From contig JAIWNI010000041.1 in the NCBI GenBank assembly GCA_025331435.1, forward strand, positions 184,242-248,241: DNA of 64,000 nucleotides, written 5' to 3'. Shown piece after piece: positions 23,880 through 34,046 of this stretch; position 1 is the first letter of the stretch, and every line of letters begins with the position of its first letter. Under the pieces are notes generated by a model that worked only from the letters and a program-made list of their open reading frames with translations, did no database searches and was not told where the DNA came from. The stretch is from Choanephora cucurbitarum. Its lineage: Eukaryota > Mucoromycota > Mucoromycetes > Mucorales > Choanephoraceae. Position numbers and translations under genes: made by a program.

Positions 23880-25387
23880 CAGTAGTAGTATATTGGGACA
23901 AGACTCAATGAAGCCTCATTCATTGTTGCAACAGTTTTGACCTCACTTTATCCAGAATAACTGCCTTCAGAGATTGACTCAAACGGTGTCAGCCATATAC
24001 ATCGCTAATTTACCACTTAGTCTTTGCAATTTTTGGATAAGCTCAGGTATTTTATTCCACGAGTATTTACCTAAATCAACCTCATTGAAATTATATCAGC
24101 AATATAGCATATGTTGTCGAGAGAACCTCAGCCATTGCATACACGTCTAATACAGTAGTTCGCTTAATTTAAGCGTGTCTAACCCAAAAGTGCGCTCAAT
24201 ATAAAGGCACAATTTTCCAGGATGTGAACATTCTCACAAAATTGACTATTTTAATGAGACTGCAAAGAACAGTGAAAAAGTACAGAACAAGAATGCTCTA
24301 AAGAATAATGACAACAACGACAACAAGGAAATCAGAAAGTTTTTTAAAACTATGAGCATACATGAGCCATCACAGTAATGATCTATGCTGTAATTTGTTA
24401 TGGCAATATCAAACATACAAACATTGAATTCATACAGGAAGAGGAATAAGTGTTATACCACAAATTAAACCAGACTAAATGAGCTTCATTGACTTGTTTA
24501 TACTCAAGAAATACATACAACTGGATAAAACGAATGATCAAAGAGTCGTAACGCACAAATATTCTCGAAGCCGTAACCCTTAAATCTGATGGCTATAGTC
24601 ATGTTATATGTGACAAACTAAGTATGGGTTTAGTATAATAATAGTCATTCACCTTTGTCAGTTTGATTTGATGACATGTCATCAAATTAGTCAAGCTATC
24701 TAGTATTGATGAGTATCAATGCTCCCTTTGAATAAGTACTTGTCATCTCTAACATGAGCCATCTAGCAATCAACGAAAACAATAGCTGCATTACTTCATT
24801 TACTTGTTTACTTGGTCATAAATGGTCATCAGTGAGCGTTGATTAATTGGCTGACTAAGTCCAACAGCAAACTAGCAACTACACTTATGCTATAGGGGTA
24901 TCTGAAGCACCCTGAGCACTTACCGTATACTTCTAAAGAAGTGTTTGACTGATTCCTATGGTGTCTTCTATAAAGATTGTCACAGCTCCTTAAAAAAGGC
25001 AACAAGTCATTATTTTGTTACAAAAATCAAAAAAGATATACTATTCGTACAAATTATTAACTACTTTTCTGTAAATAGGGGGATCCCTAGGCCTATTTTC
25101 AAGGTCAAAAGCTATTTCAGGGTCATGAAAAATAGAAATAATTTGAAAAAGGTATCTCTAAAAGCATTTTGCAAGCATGTTATCTTACCTATGGTACAAA
25201 AGTTATTAAGCCTAACAATTTGGCCAAACTTTCATCGGCTTGATTAAATTAAATATTAAACAAATTACATCTCTAAATGTTATTTTTTCCAAATCTATTC
25301 ATCTGCATGCAACTCTACAGTACCATAAAGATAGAGCTAAATTTTCTCTTTCAGATGGTGTACAAAACGTATTTGATCATTTCTGAT
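23880..25387 (+). repeat. Dispersed repeat R, copy A (left part)
   Basis: This segment, continued at 27379-27765, is homologous to 50455-52385 (copy C, same orientation), to 37945-38757 (copy B, inverted, nearly identical) and to 62985-64000 (copy D, inverted). The shared start is near CTCAATGAAGC(C/A)TCATTCATTG. The 100-codon frame at 24945-25247 is also present in copy B with only two residue changes but is broken in copy C, so it is not evidence for a gene. No transposase is seen within R itself. It may be a non-autonomous element or part of a larger repeat that in copies C and D adjoins a Tc1 relic. Confidence 0.75.
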
Positions 25388-25597
25388 CACTATGAATAAA
25401 ATTTCAGTGAATTTTCAGTGAACACCGTGAAAAAGCAGTGAAAAGATCTGACTTTTAAAAAAAGGATCAGAGAAAAAGGACTTAGAGAATTTTCAGCAAG
25501 ATTTTGAAGTACTTAGAAAAAATCTACAAAAAAAAAACTGGCTCAAACACATATTCGCATAAAATCTTTTTTTCTCATATCTTTATTGTACAGTTAA

Positions 25598-26495
25598 TCA
25601 TATTATGTTGAATTCAAAATCAAACGAAAAGTCATATTGCTCTATGGGACAAACAGTTCTGGTCATTTCAGGCCAAAAGAAATGTATTCTTTGATTGAGA
25701 GGTGTTCTTAACCAAGAAGATTCGAGCATTGCAACCGGTACTAGAAGGTTTTCCAGTGGTACCACTTCTAGCCAGGCGTTGCTTGAGCACGGGTGGTTGT
25801 TGGCGACATTACTTCCATTGCAAAAAGGTATGCCTGCTTCAGAGACTTGTAGTTTTTGATAGACATGAATCAACGCGAAACGTTTTTGTTCAGGTATGTC
25901 TGACTTGAACATAAGCAGTATATTGTTATTTGCTGGTTTTAATCGGTTTCTTGGCTGAACTAAGAGAGAGCGAGAAAGATGTTTTTTTCTGGTATCGCTT
26001 CTAATACTACAATCAAAATTTCTTGTTGTTGCCATTTCGATCGACTTTGCAAGCATTATGTTGTTGTCTAAATCGTACGCGGCAATACCAACCAAGTCTG
26101 ATAGGAGGCATCTTAAATATTATTACTCTAAATCAGTTAGCTGTGAAGGTTTGTTAAAGTACTTATCAACGTCTTTGATTACTACCATATTTTTGTTGTA
26201 GTCAATCTTGTCTCTTTTTGCATAGCTAAGATATGCCTGACTGACAATTGTATTTTCCGCATCTTTGTAAACGTCTAATTTGGCATTTACCGAGTGTTTT
26301 AGCATTTGTATTCTTCTTTCTAATGTCTTGCAATTTATTTGCTGCAATTTCATAGCCTTCAAGAGTTCAATCAAATGGGAAAGGTAATGTTGGTTAACCG
26401 TGAAAGACTCGGGCTTCAAGTGATCCAAAAGAAAGGCATGCCGTTGGTCTATCAAATTGTCTAAATCAGCTATCTCTTCTTCATCAATATCACGC
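25598..26495 (-). pseudogene. Transposase C-terminal remnant (CACTA/KDZ-like)
   Basis: One minus-strand frame runs from about 26495 to 25598 and is interrupted by two adjacent TAA codons near 26120. The upstream half reads FTVNQHYLSHLIELL, then a Cys/Lys-rich helix ending NAKLDVYKDAENTIV. Such an arrangement resembles the C-terminal region of large fungal transposases of the KDZ/Plavaka group, recognised only by general pattern. The downstream half contains PFCNGSNVANNHP and WLRTPLNQRIHFFWPEM. A TAG at the upstream edge may mark an intron acceptor or a nonsense mutation. The catalytic core expected further upstream is missing, so the element cannot move by itself. Confidence 0.5.
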
Positions 26496-26572
26496 TAGGT
26501 TGCTATTCCACATATCCTTGAGATTTGGCACAATGTATTGATTATTCTCTTGGTTGTTTCGGCCGGAAGAAG

Positions 26573-26875
26573 ATGAAGGACTTCTTTCGTAGCAAGACGT
26601 ATCCACTTTGCCATCAACAAGGTAAGAGGAATGCCATGCCTGTTTCAGTAGAGAAAGATGCAACTGATGAAGAGAGTGGCGAAAGCGATGAAAGTGATGA
26701 GAGCACTGATGAAGCTGAAGATGAGGGACAGGCCGGCTCATCCAAGAGTCAAAATGTAATGCATCTTGAAATTCGATATGTATAGAGTACTATCTAAACT
26801 ACAATCTTTTATTGTTAGGATGATCCCTCTTCTTCAAGCAATTTTAAGCGAGGCAGAAAGAGACACTGTAAGTAA
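26573..26875 (+). CDS. Small spliced acidic/basic frame inside the CACTA element
   Basis: Two putative exons, 26573-26755 and 26819-26875, with a 63-base intron (GT at 26756, CTAAAC branch-like site, TTAG acceptor), encode about 79 residues. The frame also extends upstream of the ATG to 26525. Residues about 26-53 are a dense Glu/Ser/Asp stretch (DEESGESDESDESTDE) and the C-terminus is basic (FKRGRKRHCK), a nuclear-type signal. AATAAA occurs at 27001. The splice keeps the frame exactly, which argues for past selection. It could be a second element-encoded protein, the tail of a captured host gene, or a truncated larger gene. The antisense His-rich frame is its shadow. Confidence 0.42.
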
Positions 26876-27378
26876 AATAAACTTATCTTTCTTGACGTTT
26901 TCCTAATATACAACAGAATTTGAGATTGTTTTCATTAGTGTCTCTAACGCTATATCTCAAAATCTCACATTTTGCTTTTGCCATTTTATCTTTTTCTGTG
27001 AATAAAAGTGGTCTTACTGAAAACTACATTATGAATTGATACATCAGTTCAGATATATATAGCATGCAATGGAAGCTAAAACATAAGCGTACAATATGAG
27101 CATATTATGATCCAATAATAATAACAGGATATGAGCCAATAATAAGAACCCAAGCTAGCCCAACGCTTGCTTTTCTTTTTCAGTGAAAACCGTGAATTGT
27201 GGTGAAAAGAACAATGAATTTTCAGTGAAAAATTTCAGTGAAAACCGTTAATGCACCGTCAAATTTCAGTGAAAAATTTCAGTGAAAACCGTGAAAAAAC
27301 GCTGTAGTCACTGAAATTTTTTTCCGTGAATGTTAACGGAGTTTTCACGGAAAATTCACTGAAATTTTATTCATAGTG

Positions 27379-27765
27379 GATGGTCATCCAAGGCTTGTTT
27401 TTGAGGGGTCCATTCAGGGTCGAGTGGGAGCTTCTGAGTTATAAGGGAGATTATAGCCACTGATTGGCTAGATTTCAACATCATCACATGAAATACAAAC
27501 TTTGGCTGCTTATAACGATTTGGTTGTGCGTGATGGTGGTGCTGCTGTTGTCTGTTAAATAAACTGTTTTGTCCAATAGAACACAAGAGTATTTATGACC
27601 ATTAGTGTTGGCCTTATACGGCTATTCCACCATATCATTCATCAGTCAACTGCCAACAAAGAATCAAGCAACGTAAAAAAGCAGGTACCTTCACAACAGA
27701 GAAATTGGCTGCTAACACCTACTTCATATGGGTACAAAAATAATGAGACATGAGTCAAATTGTGA
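27379..27765 (+). repeat. Dispersed repeat R, copy A (right part)
   Basis: Continuation of copy A after the CACTA insertion. The stretch 27382-27685 is nearly identical to the inverted copy B (37945-38237). Beyond 27685 similarity continues only to copies C and D, showing that copy B is truncated at GCAGG. Confidence 0.75.
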
Positions 27766-27858
27766 ATAAGTTGAATTTAGCATAATGTATATGAATTTCA
27801 TATAGCATCAATATTTAGAGTATTTTATCAACTTATTGCCTAATGAATTTGAAAGTAC

Positions 27859-28600
27859 ATGCAATCTGCTGAAGATATGTCTGCATTTGCATCTGCATGT
27901 GTATCTGCATCTGATCTCAAGCATTGGTAAGTCTTTTGCGCTAGCAACTGATCTAGGGATATATAGATTTAAACTGAACTTGTTTTTTTTAATCCATTGT
28001 GGTTAGTTCCAGTAGTCCAAGTTCTGGCTGGTCTATTATTCTGGATGACATTTTAAACTCTAGACACTATTGCATCAAACTACACTAGCTACGACAATCT
28101 GGTTTCCTCACGTCATTCAGTCATTGTAAGCTATGATTGATTGTATCCCACGCACAAGAAGTATCAAATACAACACTTCTTTGAGAAAAGTATTTTATTT
28201 CACCTTCAGAAAGCAGACTTGTGTATACAGATTGAGTATATTCTCAGGACGTATATAACAACGATATTAGATACAATCTGCACGATAGAAGATAATATTT
28301 CTTTTGGCAAATATGTACTTCTATATACCATACTCATTTGTTGAGCGCAGGATCTTATCATATTCTTTTCAATCTAGCAACTGCTTTAAATCAGCCATGG
28401 TTATTAAACGAAATACAAAAATCAAGGGCCAATATCTTATCTTTGTCTGAGCACATCTTGCAATTGCTTTTACATAAAAAAAAGCCACACAAGTGTAGAA
28501 ACTTGAGTAGACTAAATAAAGAAAAATTCAAAAACTCAATTGCGCCTATCAACAACGGAAGGTCTTTATACTTTTTCGCTCACTTTATGCAAGGTTGAGA
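27859..28600 (+). pseudogene. Possible decayed spliced gene
   Basis: An ATG at 27859 opens a short exon (MQSAEDMSAFASACVSAS and on). A good donor (GTAAGT at 27927), a pyrimidine tract and a TTAG acceptor at 28006 define an 80-base intron. The frame then continues SSSPSSGWSIILDDILNS up to a stop near 28090. One-base shifts lead into further stop-poor stretches at 28141-28344 and 28338-28598, neither with its own ATG. The pattern fits a broken gene or transposon gene. No domain is recognised. Confidence 0.28.
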
Positions 28601-30400
28601 AACCTGTAGATACAGTCTCCTGCTGCTTTTCTACTAAATATATGTTCTTCTACTGAGCTTTGTATAATCAATACACTTTGCAAGCACGCATCTATTTGTA
28701 TTCAGATCAGATTTGGTCAATTGTAATGCATCGAAACAAACATCTGATAGCTTAACAATGACAAAGAAATCTATTTGTTATAATGTATACTGCTAAAGGC
28801 TGTGTAAGCTAGTTGTTATTGAACATGATAAGAACATTGGATTCAAAGTCGGTTTAATTTAAGCAACTTATATTAGTAGCTGTCATTTGCACATACATTG
28901 TTCTTATGAGAAGCATCTAGGAGCTTGAATATGCTGGCAGCCATGTCAAAACTAGTACGAATCTTCTGCTTCGCATTTTTTATATGCGTAAACAAAAAAG
29001 AAGCAGAACGTTAAGCAACTATAAACGCCTTGAGTTTTCAAAAAAATAAACTGAGTTAAAATGTTTATTATTAAAAACAGCTGGAAAGAGCAAAAGCATA
29101 ATGATGGTTCATTAACCAAGAGCTAAGTATTATGCGTAGTTTGACATGATGAGCTATCTGTTGCACACCGATCAAGCATGTAATCAGTAATCATGTACAA
29201 TTGTTGTTCAATTCTTGAATTCTATCCAGTGCTATGCATTAAAAGGGATGGTATAAGAAAGGAGCGTACAAGAGAAGAAGAAAGACATAACAAGAAATGT
29301 CAATACAAAGTCAAAATGAATTATAGAAAGCAAAACGCCGACTCGAGCTAACATACCATGTATATCAAGATATAAAAGTAGAGCATTTGTACTAGCTAGT
29401 CATTTCTGTTCTATCAGACTTTGTACTGCATTACGATCATAGCTAGAATATATCTAGTGTAATTAGACGAATCTTGTTGTCACTGTTATATTAAGAAACC
29501 AGTGAGTTGCTTTTACTGTGATTGAAAGGTTGTTTTGCTTTGCCATGCATGATTATTCACATAAACATACGTTAATAAGGCCATGTATCTACATATACAA
29601 ATGCGCAAGTACATACACAAACAAACAAGTAGATATAGCAGTAATCATTTTTTATCAGAGTATGATCAGTTTTGTCACTAATGCATCTTGATTCACTATT
29701 TGTGTTTAAGACGACATGTTATGATACTGCTAGAAGTGGTCATTATTCCAGCTGATTGCATTTTTTACACTTTAGGAATTTTTGGTGTTGCATTATCGCT
29801 GTATCCATATACTGTATCCATATGTGTGGTATTAAAACTGCTGAGACATGTTCTACATATTGTTATGATGTTGTGTATTTCTTTAATGCGTGTAAAATCA
29901 TACATGTATCTAGCTGAAAGAAACATCTCATTTTGATTCTTTTTTTTTTGTGGTAACACTGAAAACTTGTGCTTTATTATGTTTCAGTAGATACAATATA
30001 TACGCACAGCATGTCATCTGAAATTGATATGACTATGCTTTGTAAAAGATTAGTGCGCTCTATGAGTTTACTCTTTGTATCATGCAGTTCACTCGACACT
30101 CACATAGGCTAAAAGATACACTCAGGTGTACAAATCACGAACAAATTGAATGGGGCAACAAAAAAAAACACTCCAACAAACTTACAAATCAATGAAGCTA
30201 TGCTAAGCATATCATGCTCAACTAGATGGATCTCCAACACCTATAGTTTGTTATGATCATCATCCAAATGGTCAAGAAAAAGGAACAAAAAATAAGCCAG
30301 ATACTGACAGAAAAGGCAATTTACGGGACGGAGCAATCTCATTGGCTGTCAGGATAGCTCATTTTTACCCATCAGCTGATTTTCCGAGTAAATTCAACAG
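28601..30400. other. Intergenic, no gene recognised
   Basis: AT-rich. A stretch around 29.33-29.45 kb (TATAAAAG, then TGTACTGCATTA) weakly resembles 61.05-61.13 kb, suggesting very old repeats. No convincing frame. Confidence 0.4.
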
Positions 30401-30549
30401 GCCTCTTTGGCTCGATGGTTAAGCGTCGTGCTTAGCAATCAACTGCCCTGAGTTCGAATCTTGTCGGCTGCAAACATTAGGGGGATTTGCGGTCAGAAGA
30501 AGAATCGACAGGTGGGTTGAAGAGGTCCCCCCACCCCTATCATTATTTT
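30401..30549 (+). ncRNA. tRNA-Ala-like element with Pol III boxes (possible SINE)
   Basis: The segment has an A-box-like TGGCTCGATGGTTAAG (30408-30423), an anticodon-loop-like CTTAGCAA resembling tRNA-Ala(AGC), and a B-box-like AGTTCGAATC (30451-30460). These are at tRNA spacing. The acceptor, anticodon and T stems do not pair properly, so it is not a functional tRNA. The following sequence forms a stem TAGGGG/CCCCTA (30478-30483 with 30534-30539) and reaches a T5 run at about 30545, a Pol III terminator. It could be a tRNA-derived SINE, a tRNA pseudogene or a small Pol III RNA. Confidence 0.45.
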
Positions 30550-31021
30550 TGATACTATTTTTTGTTTCATCACTATGTCTCTTCCTTCTTTCACTCTGAT
30601 TAATTTTCGTTTCACACGCGTTTTTGCTTTTATTGGTATTCCTTTGCTTTTCTCTTTTACTCTTTTTGGTCGCTTATTTTTCATTTCATTTTAATTTCTT
30701 GCTTTTCTTTCCTTTGACTACTTGTATTATTTCACCTATATTGCAAGCTTGTATTTTTAAGTAAGCTCAAACTTGTTAGTTTTTTTTTAATATATCATGC
30801 CAATGGTTGTCAGATACACTATCGCTTTTTGCTTATTGTGTAAGCATAGAATTCTATTGGCTCAATGAATCCCACAAGACCAAAAGTTTAAACCATAATG
30901 TATTCAAGCTTTGATTTTGTCAAAATGAAAAAAAAAGCAGACAAGGCGCATTTTGAAAAAGTACTAATTGAACGTTTTCAACATCAATGTGATTCTTTAT
31001 TCATTTAAATATCAAATTTAT

Positions 31022-31631
31022 TTATAGTGGATTATGATAAGAGGTGAACGAAATATACCATCCTGACTTATGCTCAGGAATGTTGGTAAAGACATTGTTT
31101 ATGTAAGAGCTACCTCTTGTTGTGCTTTTAATTTTTTCGTTGAGATCGTTAATCAAGCCATAACATTAAAAAGCCTTTTTATGCTGTTATTGTTTACAGC
31201 AAATTCCGAGTTAAAATCATCTGCGATGATCCGAGTAGAAGCATTAACTTGTAACAATTTTTGATTTCGTCTATTGCCTTTTTTTTTGAAATCGGGAGAG
31301 CAATAAATACATGCAATCAATGTTCATCAACCATAAATGAAGATATCGACATTTTGTGATTATTTTGGTCTTGTATCATTGTTGCATATTTTGATGATAC
31401 ACGTCTGTCTTTAATCAGATGCTTTTTAACAAAACAGAGATTACCATTTGCTCTAGGAGTTGTGCTTAGGTTATCAACACGGGTTATTTCTTCAAATCCA
31501 GAAAATTCAAAATGCTGCGTTGATGTTGTCCATGTTTTATCAAGTAAAAAAAATTCAGATATACGATATGCTGTGTTATTAGATATCTGATTTAAATGGG
31601 CTTTTAAGCTTTGTACGTTATGATACATCAA
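31022..31631 (-). pseudogene. Helentron C-terminal EEP endonuclease
   Basis: Starts right after helicase motif VI. NVQSLKAHLNQI and EFFLLDKTWT correspond to the first EEP motifs, with the usual Glu before Thr-Trp changed to Lys. IIADDFNSEF (31210-31230) corresponds to the GDFN motif with Gly changed to Asp. YINNVFTN and SYHNPL correspond to the C-terminal motif, where the usual SDH is SYH. So three catalytic positions are altered and at least two frame changes are present. The family is related to AP endonucleases and non-LTR retrotransposon endonucleases, and its exact role in Helentron transposition is not settled. Confidence 0.7.
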
Positions 31632-33434
31632 TTGAAAATCATAACCAGAGTCTTTTTTAGTAAGATCCTTGAACGCGGTTTCAGTTGAACAGTGCCTTTT
31701 CTTTCAAGCTCAAATGCAATTGAACTGTTTGGGGCTGGTGGCATCGTTGGCTTGAATTTGTTACCTATCAGATAAAAATCAGATGCCGAGGTTGCTCTTG
31801 AGTATGCTACGTACATTAATAATCTCTTTAACGATCTGCCAGTAAGATCTACTGCCGCTTTTCTGTAGGTAGATTCTTGACTCTTGTGAATCGTTACTGC
31901 TTCAAAGATAGTTAAAGGAAATTGAGTTCTTTTTAAATACAGAGTATTATTGCTTCTATGATTTACTATTCAAAAAAAAAAGGATTAGATTGAAATTTCA
32001 ATATTACAAAATAGATATACTTATCTCTCACTATCAATGATACTGGATCAATTGGAGCCCAAGTAGCTGAGATGGATGGATTGTTTCGCACAATGTCCTT
32101 GATAGCAGCACGTTTGTTCTTGCCACTGTCAGTATCAACATTCAAAAGCCAGACTCTTATAGCTTTCTGGATAGGCTCAGACTGTTGGGAGGGCCGGTAA
32201 TATCCAAATTTAATTTTTTTGAGTGTGCCAGTGGTTCTATTGATCAAGCTATCGCTAGTGTTAAGATTATTGGTAATCATATATTCCGACCCACTTTCAA
32301 CATCAGTAGTTCATGCATACCAATTGTCTCATGAGCAGAAAAGTTTCTGCTTTGGATTGCATCTAAATATCTTCTCTTTGTAGAAGCATCCGCATTACCA
32401 GCCACTTGATAAAAGCAAGCAGAAACATAGTTTTCATTTTTATCAGTGGACAGAATGGTCACATTGCAATGGTTTACCAAATTGTTTGTGTGATACGACC
32501 TGACCACACGATTATATTTATTGTCTTGCACATCACTAGATAATGAGGCAACCAATCTACCCTCAAAAAGTGCAACATCTGAAGGTGTCATTGCTCTAAT
32601 TGCCATATTGTTTAACGCCTTTGCGAACAAAGCATCATCTCTTTGGCGCATGATTTCTGTTAATCTATGGATTTTGAAACTGTGCCATATCTCTTGCATA
32701 TGTATGGCAAAAGTTAACAAGTCAAGATTATCCATAGACTCGGCAAAGATGGACTGGTACTTGACAAGAGGTAATTGTAGAAAGTCGCTAAAAAGAATTA
32801 CATGTCGGTCACCAGATGGTTGCTCAGAGTTGAATATGTCTCTTAAACGCTTATCAATCCATAAAAATACTTTTGATAATATCATGTTAATCTCGTCAAT
32901 TATCGCAACTTTTATCTCAGCTAAAGCCATACTCATTGAGTGTGAGATTTCATGTGAGAGTTGATTTAGATCAGACTGATTGATTGACAAAAGAAAAGCA
33001 GAATGTACGGTCTGGCCTTTAATGTTGAATGCTGCCTTGCCAGTGGGAGCTGTCAGCAGTATTATAGGGCTGTTGTAATCCCTATGGGGTTCTCAATCAT
33101 AGAACCTTACAAGTGCTTGATACAAGGTCTTGATTAGAAGGCTCTTACCAGTACCCGCATCTCCAGTCACAAACAGTTTAAGTGGCATAGGGCCGTCAAT
33201 GCCATCAGTGTTATGCCTGATATGATCAATCACATGATTAAGAAATTCCCTTTGCAAATTGTTTGATTTGCTGAGAAGATCAAAGAAATCAGACGAAGTT
33301 AATTTATCAGGTCGAATGTACCTGTCTATCAAAGCGACCGATGTTTCTTCAACCCTTTCTTCCACTAGAGCTACATGACCTTCGACATCGAATTCTCCAG
33401 CATTTATTCGGTTATCTTCTGGGTCAAGATACAA
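31628..33434 (-). pseudogene. Helentron Pif1-type helicase domain
   Basis: Motifs in order are Walker A GDAGTGKS (33141-33164), TGKAAFNIKGQTVHSAF just downstream of a TGA at 33093, Walker B IIDEIN (32886-32903), motif III as LFSDFLQLP (Gly changed to Ser), LTEIMRQRDD, LMLKVG, then after a frame change YMITNNLN. A further frame change precedes AVTIHKSQEST (motif V) and YVAYSRATSASDFYLIG (motif VI). The full set identifies a 5'-to-3' SF1B helicase of the Pif1 family, which unwinds the transposon strand. Four breaks make it non-functional. Confidence 0.85.
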
Positions 33435-33578
33435 CCGGAAATCTTGGCTATGAACATCTTCGGTATTAGTGTTACCATTTTCATTGCTAATCGGCTCAAG
33501 TTGTCGACTGCTAGCAATGAAAGGATTTACTTCAGAGTTGCTTTGGCCTTCGTTTGTGGTAGCTTCCTCTTCATTGTC

Positions 33579-33995
33579 TTAATCTTCAGTTGATGCTCTT
33601 TGTTCTGCTTCAGCAAGAAATTCTTCAATGGTCTCATCTGCAATAGCAGAAAACTCATTTTTGTTTGAGAGAATAGTCTCTCTGTTTTCTTCGAACTTAG
33701 CAGCGCAGGCTACATCTTCAAGGTCATCCTTCTCGTTTCGCCAGGGAAAGTACAGCATCAAAACTGACTAGTAATATAATGCAGGATTTTGATCCACAGC
33801 CTGCAAATGATAGCGAATGACTTTACAATGCTTTCGCTTTCTTATGTAGCCAACGCCATCATTCAAAGTAAGGAGATTGTTTCTTTCTTGAACAACTTCT
33901 GCAACTTCATCATCATCAACTTCATCATCATCAGCATTTGATCTGTTAGCGCCTTTTTTGGCGACAAAATCATAGAATGCTACGAATTGTGCCAA
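33579..33995 (-). pseudogene. Helentron linker between Rep and helicase
   Basis: Same frame as the Rep and helicase parts, interrupted only by a TAG at about 33768 between LYY and SVLMLYFPWRNEKDD. The FPWRNE motif and the acidic stretch (NADDDEVDDDEVAEVV) are usual for the region that links Rep to Pif1 helicase in Helitron proteins. A TAA at 33579 ends the open part. Confidence 0.6.
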
Positions 33996-34046
33996 GTTGA
34001 TGTCTTCTAACTTACGAGGCCTTGCCTGGTAGTGCTCAATGCTTCC

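Larger units (their letters stand above)
25388..27378. mobile_element. CACTA-type DNA transposon, complete ends
   Basis: A 1991-bp element whose two ends are identical inverted repeats for 29 bases, starting CACTATGAATAAAATTTCAG. It is flanked by the 3-bp duplication GAT (25385-25387 and 27379-27381). The copy of R at 38.2 kb carries the unoccupied site with a single ATC on the plus strand, which proves the element inserted into copy A. Subterminal regions (25400-25450 and 27180-27360) contain many copies of TTTCAGTGAAAA and GTGAAAACCGTG in both orientations, as expected for transposase-binding repeats. CACTA ends and a 3-bp duplication are diagnostic of the CMC (CACTA/EnSpm) superfamily. Inside are the remains of a transposase (minus strand) and a small spliced frame (plus strand). 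About 2 kb is short for an autonomous member, so this is probably an internally deleted copy. Confidence 0.88.

Noticed and set aside
24945..25247. 100-codon frame found in two copies with near identity
   Set aside because: The identity reflects recent duplication of repeat R. The frame is broken in the more diverged copy C and shows no domain.
30401..30475. Functional tRNA-Ala gene
   Set aside because: Acceptor, anticodon and T stems fail to pair, so only a tRNA-like element is supported.
32521..32964. 147-codon plus-strand frame
   Set aside because: Antisense of the Pif1 helicase motifs of the large Helentron.
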